A stretch of 64,000 bases of DNA, taken from contig NZ_MKZO01000012.1 of assembly GCF_001941965.1 (NCBI RefSeq), forward strand, positions 1-64,000, read 5' to 3'. The position numbers were made by a program, and so were the translations under genes. A model generated the notes under the pieces. It searched no databases and had not been told where the DNA came from. It saw nothing but the letters and a program-made list of their open reading frames with translations. The stretch is from Pseudomonas putida (lineage in GTDB: Bacteria > Pseudomonadota > Gammaproteobacteria > Pseudomonadales > Pseudomonadaceae). Shown here piece after piece: positions 8,821 through 19,701 of the stretch (position 1 is its first letter; each line of letters begins with the position of its first letter).

Positions 8821-8846
8821 AAAAAAGGAGCCGAAGCTCCTTTTTT
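8821..8846. terminator. Bidirectional rho-independent terminator between int and tRNA-Gly
   Basis: AAAAAAGGAGC, a CGAA loop and GCTCCTTTTTT form a perfect stem flanked by A and T runs, so it can act in both directions. It lies inside the element, between the attachment core and the integrase start. It should stop tRNA-Gly read-through into int. Confidence 0.85.
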
Positions 8847-8888
8847 CAATGACCTACAGACCCCAGTAGAAGTCTGTGGATCAAAATT

Positions 8889-8964
<76 letters not shown>

Positions 8965-9004
8965 TTTGGTGTTGCCTGGTTACCACGACTATCCGGTATC
9001 GGAT

Positions 9005-9039
9005 AAAAAAATCCAGTTACCAATCAGCAACTGGATTTT
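9005..9039 (-). terminator. Terminator downstream of tRNA-Pro
   Basis: On the minus strand AAAATCCAGTT and AACTGGATTTT form an 11-bp stem with a 10-nt loop, followed by further T residues. It lies 11 bases past tRNA-Pro, so tRNA-Gly probably has its own promoter between about 8965 and 9004. Confidence 0.75.
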
Positions 9040-9049
9040 CGGGGATTTT

Positions 9050-9126
9050 TGGTCGGGACGGAGTGATTCGAACACTCGACCCCTTGCACCCCATGCAAGT
9101 GCGCTACCGGGCTGCGCTACGCCCCG
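9050..9126 (-). tRNA. tRNA-Pro (GGG)
   Basis: A 77-nt cloverleaf with encoded CCA: acceptor CGGGGCG paired with CGTCCCG, anticodon stem CTTGC/GCAAG with loop ATGGGGT giving GGG, and T-arm with GTTCGAATC. Confidence 0.96.
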
Positions 9127-9225
9127 ACTGCATTCTCGATGTTGCTGAGAACGATGAGGAATCTACCTTAAGCTTTTGAATTTTGGAAGGATTATTTTCA
9201 TAACCCTGGCAAAACCTGTCTCAGG

Positions 9226-9582
9226 TCACTTCTTCAGCACCACCAGCACGTCTTCCAACTCGACAATCATCTGCCGGATCAGCTGTTTATACTGGGTGGT
9301 GTCGTCCTTGGCTTCATCACTGGACAGGCGCAAACGCGCACCGCCGATGGTGAAGCCCTGGTCGTAGAGCAAGGCGCGGATCTGACGGATCATCAGCACG
9401 TCCTGGCGCTGGTAATACCGACGGTTGCCGCGGCGCTTGACCGGGTTGAGTTGCGGGAACTCCTGCTCCCAGTAACGGAGCACGTGCGGTTTTACCGCAC
9501 AGAGCTCACTGACCTCACCGATGGTGAAGTAACGTTTTCCCGGGATAGGCGGGAGTTCGTCGTTATGGCTTGGTTCCAGCAT
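9226..9582 (-). CDS. MerR-family transcriptional regulator
   Basis: A 118-residue protein with a MerR winged helix-turn-helix at residues about 18-85: [20 protein letters not shown] followed by [10 protein letters not shown] and RRGNRRYY. It has no C-terminal metal or drug-binding cysteines. It is the conserved gene directly downstream of ihfA in Pseudomonas; its start overlaps the 3' end of ihfA by about 20 bp, so the two are translationally linked. I use the ATG at 9582; a TTG at 9591 would add three residues. The target genes are not known. Confidence 0.9.
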   Translation of the reverse strand: MLEPSHNDELPPIPGKRYFTIGEVSELCAVKPHVLRYWEQEFPQLNPVKRRGNRRYYQRQDVLMIRQIRALLYDQGFTIGGARLRLSSDEAKDDTTQYKQLIRQMIVELEDVLVVLKK

Positions 9583-9865
9583 AAGCCTCAACCCGGGCCT
9601 TCAGTTTCTGCCCTGGACGAAAGGTGACGACGCGGCGTGCCGTGATCGGGATTTCTTCCCCGGTTTTCGGGTTGCGTCCCGGACGCTGGCGTTTGTCGCG
9701 CAGGTCGAAATTGCCGAAACCGGACAATTTGACCTGCTCGTTGTCTTCAAGAGCGTGCCTGATTTCCTCAAAGAACAGTTCGACCAGTTCTTTGGCTTCA
9801 CGCTTGTTCAGGCCCAGCTCCTCGTACAGCCGTTCTGCCATCTCAGCTTTCGTCAGAGCACCCAT
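9563..9865 (-). CDS. ihfA: Integration host factor subunit alpha
   Basis: A 100-residue HU/IHF-fold DNA-bending protein. The start [18 protein letters not shown] and the arm motif [20 protein letters not shown], with the intercalating proline, identify the IHF alpha subunit. It pairs with IhfB to bend DNA sharply at promoters, origins and recombination sites; tyrosine-recombinase elements like the one next door often need it. It lies 3 bp after pheT, the classic pheST-ihfA operon. Confidence 0.97.
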   Translation of the reverse strand: MGALTKAEMAERLYEELGLNKREAKELVELFFEEIRHALEDNEQVKLSGFGNFDLRDKRQRPGRNPKTGEEIPITARRVVTFRPGQKLKARVEAYAGTKP

Positions 9866-9868
9866 ACG

Positions 9869-12244
9869 CTATTTCCTTAACGTGGTGTTCAACCTTTGTT
9901 CGAGCGAGGTGAGGATGTTTTGGGTCGTGGCATTCACCTCATCGTCGTTAAGAGTGCGCGATGGATGCTGCCAGGTCAAGCCGACTGCCAGGCTTTTTCT
10001 ATCAGGATCAATACCTTTACCCTGGTAGACATCAAACAGCCTGAGGTCCGTGAGCCATTCCCCTGCATTGTCACGAATTACTTCAAGTACTGCACTCGAA
10101 GCCACATCACGATCGGCGATCAAGGCCAGGTCACGACGCACTTCCGGGAACTTCGAGAGTTCATGGAACTTCGGCAGGCGCCCTTCCACGACTTCGTCCA
10201 ATACCAACTCGAAGAGGAACACGCTGCGGTCCAGGCCGAGGGTCTTGGCCAGTTCCGGGTGCAGCGCACCGAGGAAGCCGACTTCGCGACCATTGCGCTC
10301 GATGCGCGCGGTCTGGCCCGGGTGCAGCGCCGGGTGCTTGCCCGCAGCGAAGGTGAACTCGCCCAGCGAACCGGAAGAATTCAGCAGCGCTTCGACATCC
10401 GCTTTCACGTCGAAGAAGTCGATGCCTTCACGGCCGTTGGCCCAGGCTTCCGGCAGACGGCTGCCGCAGACCACACCGGCCAGCATCGGCTGCTGTTGCA
10501 GGCCTTCCAGTTGACCGACGAAGCGCAGGCCGCTTTCGAACAGGCGCACGCGGTCCTGCTGGCGGTTGAGGTTGTGCTGCAGCGCCTTGACCAGACCTGG
10601 CCACAGGGACGCACGCATGGCGGCCATGTCGCTGGAGATCGGGTTGGCCAGCAGCAACGGCTCGACGCCCGGAGTGAATAGTTCGAACAGTTTCGGATCG
10701 ATGAAGCTGTAGGTGATCGCTTCCTGGTAACCACGGGCAACCAGCAGACGGCGCAGGGCCGGCAGCTCGCCACGGGCTTCGGCACGGGCCTGAGGCGCCA
10801 GGCGTGCTTGCGGGTAACGAACCGGCAGGCGGTTGTAACCGTACAGGCGGCCCAGTTCTTCGATCAGGTCGACTTCGAGGCTGATATCGAAGCGATGGCT
10901 TGGCACGTCAACCTGCCATTGGCCTTCGCCGGCGGTGGTTTTCAGGCCCAGGGCGTTGAGCAGTTGCTCGACTTCGGCGCTGGCCATTTCCATGCCCAGC
11001 ATCTGGCTGATGCGCTCGGCACGCAGGGTGATCGGCGCCACTTGCGGCAGGTGCTGCTCGCTCAGGGCCTCGATGACCGGACCGGCTTCACCGCCAACGA
11101 TTTCCAGCAGCAGGCCGGTGGCGCGCTCCATGGCTTCGCGGGCCAGTTGCGAATCGACACCGCGCTCGTAGCGGTGCGAGGCATCGGTGTGCAGGCCGTA
11201 GGAACGGGCCTTGCCGGCGACGGAAATCGGCTCGAAGAAAGCGCTTTCCAGGAAGATGTCACGAGTGGTCGCGGACACGCCACTGTGCTCGCCGCCCATC
11301 ACTCCGGCGATGGCCAGGGCGCGGCTATGGTCGGCGATGACCAGGGTGTCGGGACGCAGGGTGACTTCCTGGCCGTCCAGCAGGACCAGCTTCTCGCCCT
11401 CTTCCGCCATGCGCACGCGGATGCCGCCGTTGATCTCGGCAAGATCGAAGGCGTGCAGCGGCTGACCGAGTTCGAGCATCACGTAGTTGGTGATATCCAC
11501 GGCCGCATCGATGCTGCGCACGTCAGCGCGACGCAGGCGCTCGACCATCCACAGCGGGGTCGGACGCGACAGATCGACATTGCGGATCACCCGGCCCAGA
11601 TAACGTGGGCAGGCAGCAGGGGCCAGCACTTCGACCGGACGTACTTCGTCGTGCACGGCGTTGACCGCAGGCACCACCGGACGGGTGACCGGCGCGGCGT
11701 ACAGGGCGCCGACTTCACGGGCCAGACCGGCCAGGGACAGGCAGTCGCCGCGGTTCGGGGTCAGGTCGACCTCGATGCTGGCGTCGTCCAGGTCCAGGTA
11801 CACACGGATGTCCTGGCCGACCGGCGCATCGGCAGCCAGCTCCAGCAGGCCGTCGTTGTCGTCGCTGATCTGCAGCTCGGAGGCCGAGCAGAGCATGCCG
11901 TTGGACTCGACACCGCGCAGCTTGGCCTTCTTGATCTTGAAGTCGCCTGGCAGCTCGGCGCCGATCATGGCGAACGGAATCTTCAGGCCCGGGCGCACGT
12001 TCGGCGCGCCGCAGACGACCTGGAAGGTCTCGCTGCCATTGCTCACCTGGCAAACGCGCAGCTTGTCGGCGTCAGGGTGCTGCTCGGTGCTCAGCACCTC
12101 GCCCACCACGATACCGCTGAATTGGCCGGCGGCCGGGGTCACGCTGTCGACTTCCAGACCCGCCATCGACAGACGGGCTACCAGCTCGTCACGGGAAACC
12201 TGCGGGTTGACCCAACCGCGCAGCCACTTTTCACTGAATTTCAT
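9869..12244 (-). CDS. pheT: Phenylalanine--tRNA ligase beta subunit
   Basis: A 791-residue subunit of the alpha2-beta2 PheRS that charges tRNA-Phe. It shows the N-terminal EMAP-like tRNA-binding domain at about 40-150 (GIVVGEVLSTEQHPDADKLR), the B3/B4 editing domain at about 210-380, the B5 domain, and a C-terminal ferredoxin-fold anticodon-binding domain at about 695-790 (FHELSKFPEVRRDLALI). The length is the usual one. It lies 35 bp after pheS in the same operon. Confidence 0.98.
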   Translation of the reverse strand: MKFSEKWLRGWVNPQVSRDELVARLSMAGLEVDSVTPAAGQFSGIVVGEVLSTEQHPDADKLRVCQVSNGSETFQVVCGAPNVRPGLKIPFAMIGAELPGDFKIKKAKLRGVESNGMLCSASELQISDDNDGLLELAADAPVGQDIRVYLDLDDASIEVDLTPNRGDCLSLAGLAREVGALYAAPVTRPVVPAVNAVHDEVRPVEVLAPAACPRYLGRVIRNVDLSRPTPLWMVERLRRADVRSIDAAVDITNYVMLELGQPLHAFDLAEINGGIRVRMAEEGEKLVLLDGQEVTLRPDTLVIADHSRALAIAGVMGGEHSGVSATTRDIFLESAFFEPISVAGKARSYGLHTDASHRYERGVDSQLAREAMERATGLLLEIVGGEAGPVIEALSEQHLPQVAPITLRAERISQMLGMEMASAEVEQLLNALGLKTTAGEGQWQVDVPSHRFDISLEVDLIEELGRLYGYNRLPVRYPQARLAPQARAEARGELPALRRLLVARGYQEAITYSFIDPKLFELFTPGVEPLLLANPISSDMAAMRASLWPGLVKALQHNLNRQQDRVRLFESGLRFVGQLEGLQQQPMLAGVVCGSRLPEAWANGREGIDFFDVKADVEALLNSSGSLGEFTFAAGKHPALHPGQTARIERNGREVGFLGALHPELAKTLGLDRSVFLFELVLDEVVEGRLPKFHELSKFPEVRRDLALIADRDVASSAVLEVIRDNAGEWLTDLRLFDVYQGKGIDPDRKSLAVGLTWQHPSRTLNDDEVNATTQNILTSLEQRLNTTLRK

Positions 12245-12279
12245 CCTGCTCTCCTAAAGATTCGTTACGGGTGCGCGAC

Positions 12280-13350
<1,071 letters not shown>

Positions 13351-13403
13351 ATGACGTTTAACATTCGCCGCCGGAATCGACGGCGAATGATTGTCGTGGG
13401 TAC

Positions 13404-13760
13404 TTAAGCCAGGACGGCTTTAGCTTTCTCGACAATCGCAGCAAACGCCGCTTTTTCGTTCACTGCCAGATCAGCCAGAACCTTACGGTCGATCTCGATG
13501 GACGCCTTTTTCAGACCGGCGATCAGACGGCTGTAGGACAGACCGTTGTTGCGAGCACCAGCGTTGATACGAGCGATCCACAGAGCGCGGAACTGACGTT
13601 TTTTCTGGCGACGGTCGCGGTAGGCGTATTGGCCTGCCTTGATGACCGCTTGCTTGGCAACACGGAATACGCGGGAACGCGCGCCGTAGTAGCCTTTAGC
13701 CAGTTTCAGGATTTTCTTGTGACGCTTACGAGCGATGACGCCACGCTTTACACGAGCCAT
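13404..13760 (-). CDS. rplT: 50S ribosomal protein L20
   Basis: A 118-residue basic protein with the family hallmarks [19 protein letters not shown] at the start and [11 protein letters not shown] shortly after. It binds 23S rRNA early in 50S assembly, and in enterics it represses rpmI-rplT translation by binding its own mRNA. It lies 28 bp after rpmI. Confidence 0.98.
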   Translation of the reverse strand: MARVKRGVIARKRHKKILKLAKGYYGARSRVFRVAKQAVIKAGQYAYRDRRQKKRQFRALWIARINAGARNNGLSYSRLIAGLKKASIEIDRKVLADLAVNEKAAFAAIVEKAKAVLA

Positions 13761-13788
13761 GAGTTACTTCCTCTATCTTTGACCGAAA

Positions 13789-13983
13789 TTAACGTACGCG
13801 CAGCATGCGCTCGACTTTTGCAACGTCAGACGGGTGCAGCAGGCTGCTACCACGCAGTTGACGCTTACGCTTGGTCGACATTTTGGTCAGGATGTGGCTC
13901 TTGAAAGCGTGCTTGTGCTTGAAGCCGGAAGCGGTTTTCAGGAAACGCTTCGCTGCACCGCTTTTGGTTTTCATCTTTGGCAT
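13789..13983 (-). CDS. rpmI: 50S ribosomal protein L35
   Basis: A 64-residue basic protein beginning [20 protein letters not shown] with the [12 protein letters not shown] core and the C-terminal VERMLRVR, diagnostic of L35. It lies between infC (60-bp gap) and rplT in the universal infC-rpmI-rplT order. Confidence 0.98.
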   Translation of the reverse strand: MPKMKTKSGAAKRFLKTASGFKHKHAFKSHILTKMSTKRKRQLRGSSLLHPSDVAKVERMLRVR

Positions 13984-14043
13984 GTTCGGATACTCCGCAT
14001 TCAGTGGATAAACATAACCGCAAGGCCTGCCGTGCCCTGGTGG

Positions 14044-14589
14044 TTATTTCTTTTTCTTGGGGGCGATGACCATCATAAGCTGGCGTCCTTCCATCTTCGG
14101 ATGCTGCTCAACGGTGCCGTATTCGGCGAGGTCAACCTCGACCCGCTTCAACAGCTCCATGCCCAGCTCCTGGTGGGCCATCTCACGGCCACGGAATCTC
14201 AGAGAGATCTTGGCCTTGTCCCCATCACTAAGGAAACGTACCAGGTTGCGTAGTTTTACCTGGTAATCCCCTTCCTCCGTCCCTGGACGAAACTTGATTT
14301 CTTTGATCTGGATCTGCTTCTGGTTCTTCTTCGCCGCAGCCTGCTGCTTCTTCTTCTCGAAGAGGCTCTTGCCGTAGTCCATGACCCGGCACACAGGGGG
14401 TACAGCGTCAGCAGAAATTTCTACCAGGTCCAGCTTCGCTTCATCAGCGATACGAAGCGCTTCATCAATCGAGACGATGCCAATCTGCTCGCCGTCAGCG
14501 CCAATTAACCGAACCTCGCGTGCCGAGATATTCTCGTTGATCGGGGCCTTCGGTGCAGTTCGTTTATCCTGTCTCATATCACGCTTAAT
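14044..14589 (-). CDS. infC: Translation initiation factor IF-3 (ATT start)
   Basis: A 181-residue IF-3 if read from the ATT at 14589 (residues KRDMRQDKR follow). IF-3 binds the 30S subunit, blocks 50S joining and proofreads the start codon. The N-terminal domain has [14 protein letters not shown]; the C-terminal domain has [19 protein letters not shown] and [10 protein letters not shown]. The ATT start fits a GGAG 8 bases upstream, whereas the in-frame ATG at 14577 has no such site; a second ATT at 14595 would be only 2 bases from GGAG. The rare start lets IF-3 repress its own synthesis, as known in E. coli. The start lies just past the thrS stop codon. Confidence 0.95.
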   Translation of the reverse strand: MKRDMRQDKRTAPKAPINENISAREVRLIGADGEQIGIVSIDEALRIADEAKLDLVEISADAVPPVCRVMDYGKSLFEKKKQQAAAKKNQKQIQIKEIKFRPGTEEGDYQVKLRNLVRFLSDGDKAKISLRFRGREMAHQELGMELLKRVEVDLAEYGTVEQHPKMEGRQLMMVIAPKKKK

Positions 14590-14594
14590 GGTAA

Positions 14595-16517
14595 TTACTC
14601 CGAATCTTGGCGACCACGCCGGGAAACCGCTTGCGCAAGCAAGTCCGCGAACTGGGCGACGGGCATGGAACCCAGGTCAGCACCTTCACGGGTACGCACA
14701 GCGACAGTTTGCGTTTCGACTTCCCGATCTCCAATAACCAAGAGATAGGGAACCTTGAGCAAGGTATGCTCGCGGATTTTAAAGCCGATCTTTTCATTTC
14801 TCAAGTCGGACTTGGCACGGAATCCGCTATTGAGCAGTGTTTTTTCCACCTGGAGGGCGAAATCAGCCTGCTTGTCGGTGATATTCATCACCACAGCCTG
14901 GGTTGGCGCCAGCCAGGCCGGGAATGCACCTTCGTAGTGCTCGATCAGAATTCCGACGAAACGCTCGAACGAACCGAGGATGGCGCGGTGCAGCATCACC
15001 GGATGCTTGCGGCCGTTGTCTTCGGAAACGTACTCGGCGCCGAGACGGATCGGCAGGTTGAAGTCCAACTGCAGGGTACCACACTGCCAGACACGGCCCA
15101 GGCAGTCCTTGAGCGAGAACTCGATCTTCGGACCGTAGAAGGCGCCCTCGCCCGGCTGCAGGTCATACGGCAGGCCGGCGTTGTCCAGGGCAGCGGCCAG
15201 CGCAGCCTCGGCACGATCCCACAGCTCGTCGGAACCGACACGTTTTTCCGGACGGGTGGACAGCTTGAGCTGGATGTCCTGGAAGCCGAAGTCGGAGTAC
15301 ACGTCCATGGTCAGCTTGATGAACGCCGCCGATTCGGACTGCATCTGCTCTTCGGTGCAGAAGATGTGCGCGTCGTCCTGGGTGAAGCCACGCACGCGCA
15401 TGATGCCGTGCAGTGCACCGGACGCTTCGTTGCGGTGGCAGGCACCGAACTCGGCCAGGCGCAGCGGCAGCTCGCGGTAGCTCTTCAGACCCTGATTGAA
15501 CACCTGCACGTGGCACGGGCAGTTCATCGGCTTGACCGCGTAGTCGCGGTTTTCCGACTGGGTGGTGAACATGTTGTCGGCGTAGTTGGCCCAGTGACCC
15601 GACTTTTCCCACAGGGTGCGATCGACCACCTGCGGCGTCTTGATCTCCAGGTAGCCGTTCTCGCGCTGGATCTGGCGCATGTACTGCTCCAGCACCTGGT
15701 ACAGGGTCCAGCCGTTCGGGTGCCAGAACACCATGCCCGGGGCTTCTTCCTGGAGGTGGAACAGGCCGAGGCGCTTGCCGATCTTGCGGTGATCGCGTTT
15801 TTCCGCTTCCTCGATGCGCTGGATGTAGGCAGCCAGTTGCTTCTTGTCGGCCCAGGCGGTGCCGTAGACACGCTGCAACTGCTCGTTCTTGGCGTCGCCG
15901 CGCCAGTAGGCACCGGACAGCTTGGTCAGCTTGAACGACTTGAGGAAACGGGTGTTCGGCACGTGCGGACCGCGGCACATGTCGACGTATTCTTCGTGAT
16001 AGTACAGGCCCATGGCCTGCTCATCCGGCATGTCCTCGACCAGGCGCAGCTTGTAGTCCTCGCCACGGGCCTTGAACACTTCGATCACCTCGGCGCGCGG
16101 GGTGACCTTCTTGATGACGTCGTAGTCCTTGTCGATCAGCTGCTGCATGCGCTGCTCGATCGCCGCCATGTCGTCAGGCGTGAAAGGACGCTCGTAGGCG
16201 ATGTCGTAGTAGAAGCCTTCGTCGATGACCGGACCGATGACCATTTTTGCGGTCGGGTACAGTTGTTTCACCGCGTGACCGACAAGGTGCGCGCAGGAGT
16301 GACGAATGATTTCCAGCCCCTCTTCGTCCTTGGGCGTAATGATTTGCAGACGGGCGTCGTGTTCGATCAGGTCGCACGCGTCGACCAGCTTGCCGTCGAC
16401 CTTGCCGGCGACGGTGGCCTTGGCCAGACCGGCACCAATGGATGCGGCGACCTCGGCGACGGTAACCGCCTGGTCGAACGTACGTTGACTGCCATCGGGA
16501 AGAGTAATTACGGGCAT
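14595..16517 (-). CDS. thrS: Threonine--tRNA ligase
   Basis: A 640-residue class II synthetase. Its domains in order are TGS (1-62, [14 protein letters not shown]), the SAD editing domain with [10 protein letters not shown] (about 60-240), the catalytic core with zinc ligands Cys in [10 protein letters not shown] plus two His, and the C-terminal anticodon-binding domain. I chose ATG 16517, preceded by AGGAGAGGAGGCGCC; the longer frame adds 11 unlike residues. It is first in the thrS-infC-rpmI-rplT cluster. No T-box or E. coli-type operator was recognised upstream. Confidence 0.98.
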   Translation of the reverse strand: MPVITLPDGSQRTFDQAVTVAEVAASIGAGLAKATVAGKVDGKLVDACDLIEHDARLQIITPKDEEGLEIIRHSCAHLVGHAVKQLYPTAKMVIGPVIDEGFYYDIAYERPFTPDDMAAIEQRMQQLIDKDYDVIKKVTPRAEVIEVFKARGEDYKLRLVEDMPDEQAMGLYYHEEYVDMCRGPHVPNTRFLKSFKLTKLSGAYWRGDAKNEQLQRVYGTAWADKKQLAAYIQRIEEAEKRDHRKIGKRLGLFHLQEEAPGMVFWHPNGWTLYQVLEQYMRQIQRENGYLEIKTPQVVDRTLWEKSGHWANYADNMFTTQSENRDYAVKPMNCPCHVQVFNQGLKSYRELPLRLAEFGACHRNEASGALHGIMRVRGFTQDDAHIFCTEEQMQSESAAFIKLTMDVYSDFGFQDIQLKLSTRPEKRVGSDELWDRAEAALAAALDNAGLPYDLQPGEGAFYGPKIEFSLKDCLGRVWQCGTLQLDFNLPIRLGAEYVSEDNGRKHPVMLHRAILGSFERFVGILIEHYEGAFPAWLAPTQAVVMNITDKQADFALQVEKTLLNSGFRAKSDLRNEKIGFKIREHTLLKVPYLLVIGDREVETQTVAVRTREGADLGSMPVAQFADLLAQAVSRRGRQDSE

Positions 16518-16888
16518 GGCGCCTCCTCTCCTAGTGGTGACCCCTACCAAAGGTCACGTGGGTTGGGATGAGCCAGTACGCGATTCGCCCCTGTCCTTTC
16601 TTGCGAAAGGCCTGCCTCACAGTGGCAGAAGTCGGATGCCTGTCAGGGAACGAACCAGAGTGACTGGAACAGAAATAAGTAAGTACGGAAACGCACGGAA
16701 CAGACGTCCAGCGAACCCGAGCCGGGCATGCTAGCACATGGATTGGCACCTGCGTCGCGCCTGAGCGGCGCCAAGTGGAAATATTTGGAAAAAGGACCGA
16801 TCGGTGAACTCCTGCGGATTTTTCCCGCTCAGAGTTACTGAAGCGTCCTACTCTTCCATGAGACCAAAAACCCAAGGAGTGCCTGGTT
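16518..16888. other. Divergent intergenic region thrS / small secreted protein
   Basis: This 371-bp region holds no gene I can support. It must contain the thrS promoter and leader (minus) and the promoter of 16889 (plus). The end before 16889 has an AAGGAG ribosome site (CCAAGGAGTGCC). I see no riboswitch or clear terminator. Confidence 0.5.
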
Positions 16889-17194
16889 ATGCGACTTCAT
16901 TCTCTTCTGGCCCTGACGGCCGCTGGAGCCCTGCTGCTGCCCCTGGCTGCCAATGCCGGACCATGGCCTGATGGCAAGAAAGGCGAATACATGGACCAGT
17001 GCGTGCAGGTTGCCAGCAGCCAGCAGGGTGTCACCGCCGTCCAGGCGGACAAGCACTGCAAGTGCGGCGCAGACGCCATCGAGAAGAACTTCACCACGGC
17101 GGAAATCGAACAACTGGACAGCAAGACCGGCATCGACCCCAAGCTGAGGGACCGGGCCCAGGCTGCGGTGACGGCCGCCTGCAAGTCTAAATAA
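16889..17194 (+). CDS. Small secreted cysteine-containing protein, function unknown
   Basis: A 101-residue protein with a signal peptide (residues about 1-23, hydrophobic LLALTAAGALLLPLAANA). The mature part has four cysteines (DQC, HCKC and AAC near the end) that could make two disulfides in the periplasm. An AAGGAG site supports the start. I do not recognise a named family. It stands alone between thrS and the cold-shock gene. Confidence 0.75.
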   Translation: MRLHSLLALTAAGALLLPLAANAGPWPDGKKGEYMDQCVQVASSQQGVTAVQADKHCKCGADAIEKNFTTAEIEQLDSKTGIDPKLRDRAQAAVTAACKSK

Positions 17195-17351
17195 TGAAGA
17201 TGATCCGGCTCAATCTTGCGCCAGATCAGCATTAGATGAAGCTAAAAGCCACCACACGCGAATATTTAGACTATGATGTCCCGGTGCATCCTGTTGGCTC
17301 TCGGCGACACCGCACTACCGAAAAAAATCAAGTTTCCTGGAGATACACCCC

Positions 17352-17564
17352 ATGTCCAATCGCCAAAACGGCACCGTCAAATGGTTCAACGATGAGAAAG
17401 GCTACGGCTTCATCACTCCTGCAGGCGGCGGCGACGATCTGTTCGTACACTTCAAGGCCATCGAATCCGACGGTTTCAAATCGTTGAAAGAAGGTCAGAC
17501 CGTATCCTTCGTGGCCGAGAAAGGTCAGAAAGGCATGCAGGCTGCACAGGTTCGCCCAGAGTAA
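17352..17564 (+). CDS. Cold-shock protein, CspA family
   Basis: A 70-residue single OB-fold protein. The RNA-binding motifs RNP1 (KGYGFITP) and RNP2 (DDLFVHF) are intact, and the start [15 protein letters not shown] is standard. It binds single-stranded RNA and melts structure. A GGAG site precedes the ATG, and a leader of at least about 80 bases rich in A/T may be untranslated, as often seen in this family. A strong terminator follows. Confidence 0.95.
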   Translation: MSNRQNGTVKWFNDEKGYGFITPAGGGDDLFVHFKAIESDGFKSLKEGQTVSFVAEKGQKGMQAAQVRPE

Positions 17565-17579
17565 TTTCTCTGCCGAATT

Positions 17580-17609
17580 AAAAAACCCGTCGCTCGCGAC
17601 GGGTTTTTT
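17580..17609 (+). terminator. Terminator after cold-shock gene
   Basis: AAAAAACCCGTCGC and GCGACGGGTTTTTT form a 14-bp stem with a 2-nt centre and a T run; it can also serve the convergent lipoprotein gene. Confidence 0.93.
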
Positions 17610-17627
17610 ATGCCTGCAATTGGCTGC

Positions 17628-17948
17628 TCAACCGCAGTTGACGCGGCTGATCACGCCCTTGTCATCGGCATGCAGGTTCAGACGCTCGGAGCGGTACTCC
17701 AGGGTAATCGCGTCAGTCGGCTTGAGGATGCGGGCCAGTTGTGCCCCGCTCGCCTTGCGCGCCTGCTCGAGCAGATCTGCAGACGCTGGCTTGCCGACCG
17801 CGAATCCGGCATTGCTGGCTTCGCAACGACCATCGGTGTTGGCAGGCGCTGCGGGCTCGGGCGTTTTCGATGCGCTACCGCCGCTGCTGCAGCCAACCAG
17901 GACTGCGGCGGCCAACAGGCTCACCAGTGATGCACGCATGGGAAACAT
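17628..17948 (-). CDS. I78-type peptidase inhibitor lipoprotein
   Basis: A 106-residue protein. It has a lipoprotein signal with lipobox LVGC (Cys at about 20), then a low-complexity linker, then a compact domain with GRCEASNAGFAVGKPAS, ILKPTDAITLEYRSERLN and a final RVNC, the pattern of the I78 family of serine peptidase inhibitors related to potato inhibitor I. Two cysteines probably form a disulfide. It would guard the envelope against peptidases. The start at 17948 is favoured by AAGGAGG five bases upstream. Confidence 0.82.
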   Translation of the reverse strand: MFPMRASLVSLLAAAVLVGCSSGGSASKTPEPAAPANTDGRCEASNAGFAVGKPASADLLEQARKASGAQLARILKPTDAITLEYRSERLNLHADDKGVISRVNCG

Positions 17949-18087
17949 GAATCCTCCTTAGGGATGCTGAATGCTGTTCGATCCGACAGCACTTGATGCG
18001 AGTTGTTGCAAAAGCATGTCAGTCTGCCCGAGTCGTCCCTGCAGGGGAAATGACAATAGTGTCTGGATTTTGCGCAGCAACGGCAGC

Positions 18088-18390
18088 TCAATACAGGTCG
18101 ATATAGTCGCTGGACGGCTTGGGCCAGTTGTCCTGCAAGGCCTTGAACACCTGCCGCACCCAGCGCTCATCCTCTGCGGCCACCGGGCCGACGCAACCGG
18201 AGCCGGCGGCCCAGGTCTCCAGGCGGAACAGCAAGCCGTCAAGCTGGGCACCGCCGACCACCTCGGACAACCAGGCCTGCCCCGCCCGGTTGACGCGCAG
18301 CTGGTTGTGCCTGGCCCCATTGCCACAGGCAATCAGTTGGCGAACCTGTTCGAGAGTGAATTGCTGCGGGTCCTTGAGATCGATAGTCAT
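18088..18390 (-). CDS. Conserved hypothetical protein
   Basis: A 100-residue soluble protein with no signal peptide, beginning MTIDLKDPQQFTLEQVRQLI and ending SSDYIDLY. It is rich in Trp near GQAWL and ETWAAG. The sequence has normal codon use for the chromosome, but I do not recognise the family. It is divergent from the small gene at 18579. Confidence 0.7.
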   Translation of the reverse strand: MTIDLKDPQQFTLEQVRQLIACGNGARHNQLRVNRAGQAWLSEVVGGAQLDGLLFRLETWAAGSGCVGPVAAEDERWVRQVFKALQDNWPKPSSDYIDLY

Positions 18391-18578
18391 GCTGTGGTCG
18401 CGCTGCTGGATAAATACCGATAGTTTGCCACGCTGCCGCTCTTATGCCTAAGTCGCAGAGCCGCATTGCACCCGGGATGGGTAAACTGGAAGCGTAGCGA
18501 CAGACAATGGCGAACGGCCGCCGAACCGCCCAGGGCCCGGCCTTCAACCTCGACAGAATGGGCCACCCAGAGACTTCC

Positions 18579-18839
18579 ATGACCAGCCACAGCATCGATG
18601 CCGACATCAAGGTGAAATGGCCCGAAGGCCAGAGCGCCTACAGCCCAGGGACAGCGGAAGAGCTGAGCCTTATCGCGATCGACCTGCTGGTCAAGGAAAT
18701 GGGCAGCGACGCTGCGCGCAGCTTTATCGACCAGGTCTTCGAACGCTACCGTCACGAGCCGATCGCAGCGCCCGCCCAGGTGCTCACGGGCCGACCTCAG
18801 CCAGACCCGGAATCGACGGCTGAGCCCCTGCACGAGTGA
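18579..18839 (+). CDS. Small hypothetical protein overlapping rbsK 3' end
   Basis: An 86-residue acidic protein from ATG 18579 (MTSHSIDADIKVKWPEGQ). A longer frame from 18507 adds 24 unlike residues. Helical segments EELSLIAIDLLVKEMGSDAA and FIDQVFERYRHEP look like a real fold. The last 56 bp run antisense through the 3' end of rbsK, an unusual convergent overlap. Family not recognised. Confidence 0.6.
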   Translation: MTSHSIDADIKVKWPEGQSAYSPGTAEELSLIAIDLLVKEMGSDAARSFIDQVFERYRHEPIAAPAQVLTGRPQPDPESTAEPLHE

Positions 18840-19692
18840 CGGAGATAGCCGCTGCACGCTGACCGAAAGCGACTGCCTCGCGCTCGCTGCAACCCCGTGC
18901 CAGCGCCGCAGCGAAGGCACCGACAAAGGTGTCACCGGCCGCCGTGGTGTCCAGCGCCTGCACAACCGGCGCGGCAAAGTGCTCACTGGCCTGCCCGGTT
19001 ACCAGCAAGGCGCCCTGCGCACCCAGCGTGACAATTACCCGTGCCAACCCGAGATCGCACAAATGCCCGGCCGCCAACTGCGCCGAGGACTGGTCATGTA
19101 CCGGCAAGCCAGCCAGGGCCGCCGCTTCGCTTTCGTTGGGAATCAGGTAGTCGATATTGCCCAGCCACTCTCCAGGCAAAGGCCCGCTGGCCGGCGCCGG
19201 ATTGAGAATCACCGTCTTGCCCAGCGCACGCGCCCGCGCAAGCGTGAACGCAACGGTCTGCGGCGGGACTTCCATCTGGCAAACGACCACATCGGAAGCC
19301 TGCAGCAAGGCGTCGAAGCGTTCTATCGAGGGCGGCAACAAGTGCCCGTTGCTGCCGGCGACAATGACAATGGCATTCTGGCTTGCCGCATCCACCACGA
19401 TCAGCGCCACGCCGCTGGAGACACCGGCAACCTCCTCCACCGCCTGGCAATCGATACCCTCGGCGCACAAGCCAGCCAGCAGTTGCCGGCCATAGGCATC
19501 GTCGCCCACGCAACCGACCATCGCCACCTGCGCCCCCAGCCGTGCAGCCGCAACCGCCTGGTTCGCCCCCTTGCCGCCGGGGACGGTGAAGAAGGAGTCG
19601 CCTGCCAGCGTTTCACCCGCCTGCGGCAAACGTCCGGCACGCACTACCAGGTCCATGTTGAGACTGCCCACCACCACTACCCTGCCTTGCAT
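18784..19692 (-). CDS. rbsK: Ribokinase
   Basis: A 302-residue PfkB-family kinase that phosphorylates D-ribose to ribose 5-phosphate. It shows the substrate-binding start NMDLVVRAGRLPQAGET, the first signature GGKGANQAVAAARLG and the second signature DTTAAGDTFVGAF with the catalytic Asp. It is last in the rbs operon, 9 bp after rbsR. Confidence 0.95.
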   Translation of the reverse strand: MQGRVVVVGSLNMDLVVRAGRLPQAGETLAGDSFFTVPGGKGANQAVAAARLGAQVAMVGCVGDDAYGRQLLAGLCAEGIDCQAVEEVAGVSSGVALIVVDAASQNAIVIVAGSNGHLLPPSIERFDALLQASDVVVCQMEVPPQTVAFTLARARALGKTVILNPAPASGPLPGEWLGNIDYLIPNESEAAALAGLPVHDQSSAQLAAGHLCDLGLARVIVTLGAQGALLVTGQASEHFAAPVVQALDTTAAGDTFVGAFAAALARGCSEREAVAFGQRAAAISVTRAGAQPSIPGLAEVGP

Positions 19693-19701
19693 GATGCGCC
19701 C

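Noticed and set aside
13351..13403. PheL-type leader peptide before pheS
   Set aside because: No small frame with a run of Phe codons on the minus strand.
14607..16571. 654-codon frame antisense to thrS, and similar long frames over lon, btuB and ppiD
   Set aside because: All are shadows of strongly coding genes on the other strand with no recognisable protein features.
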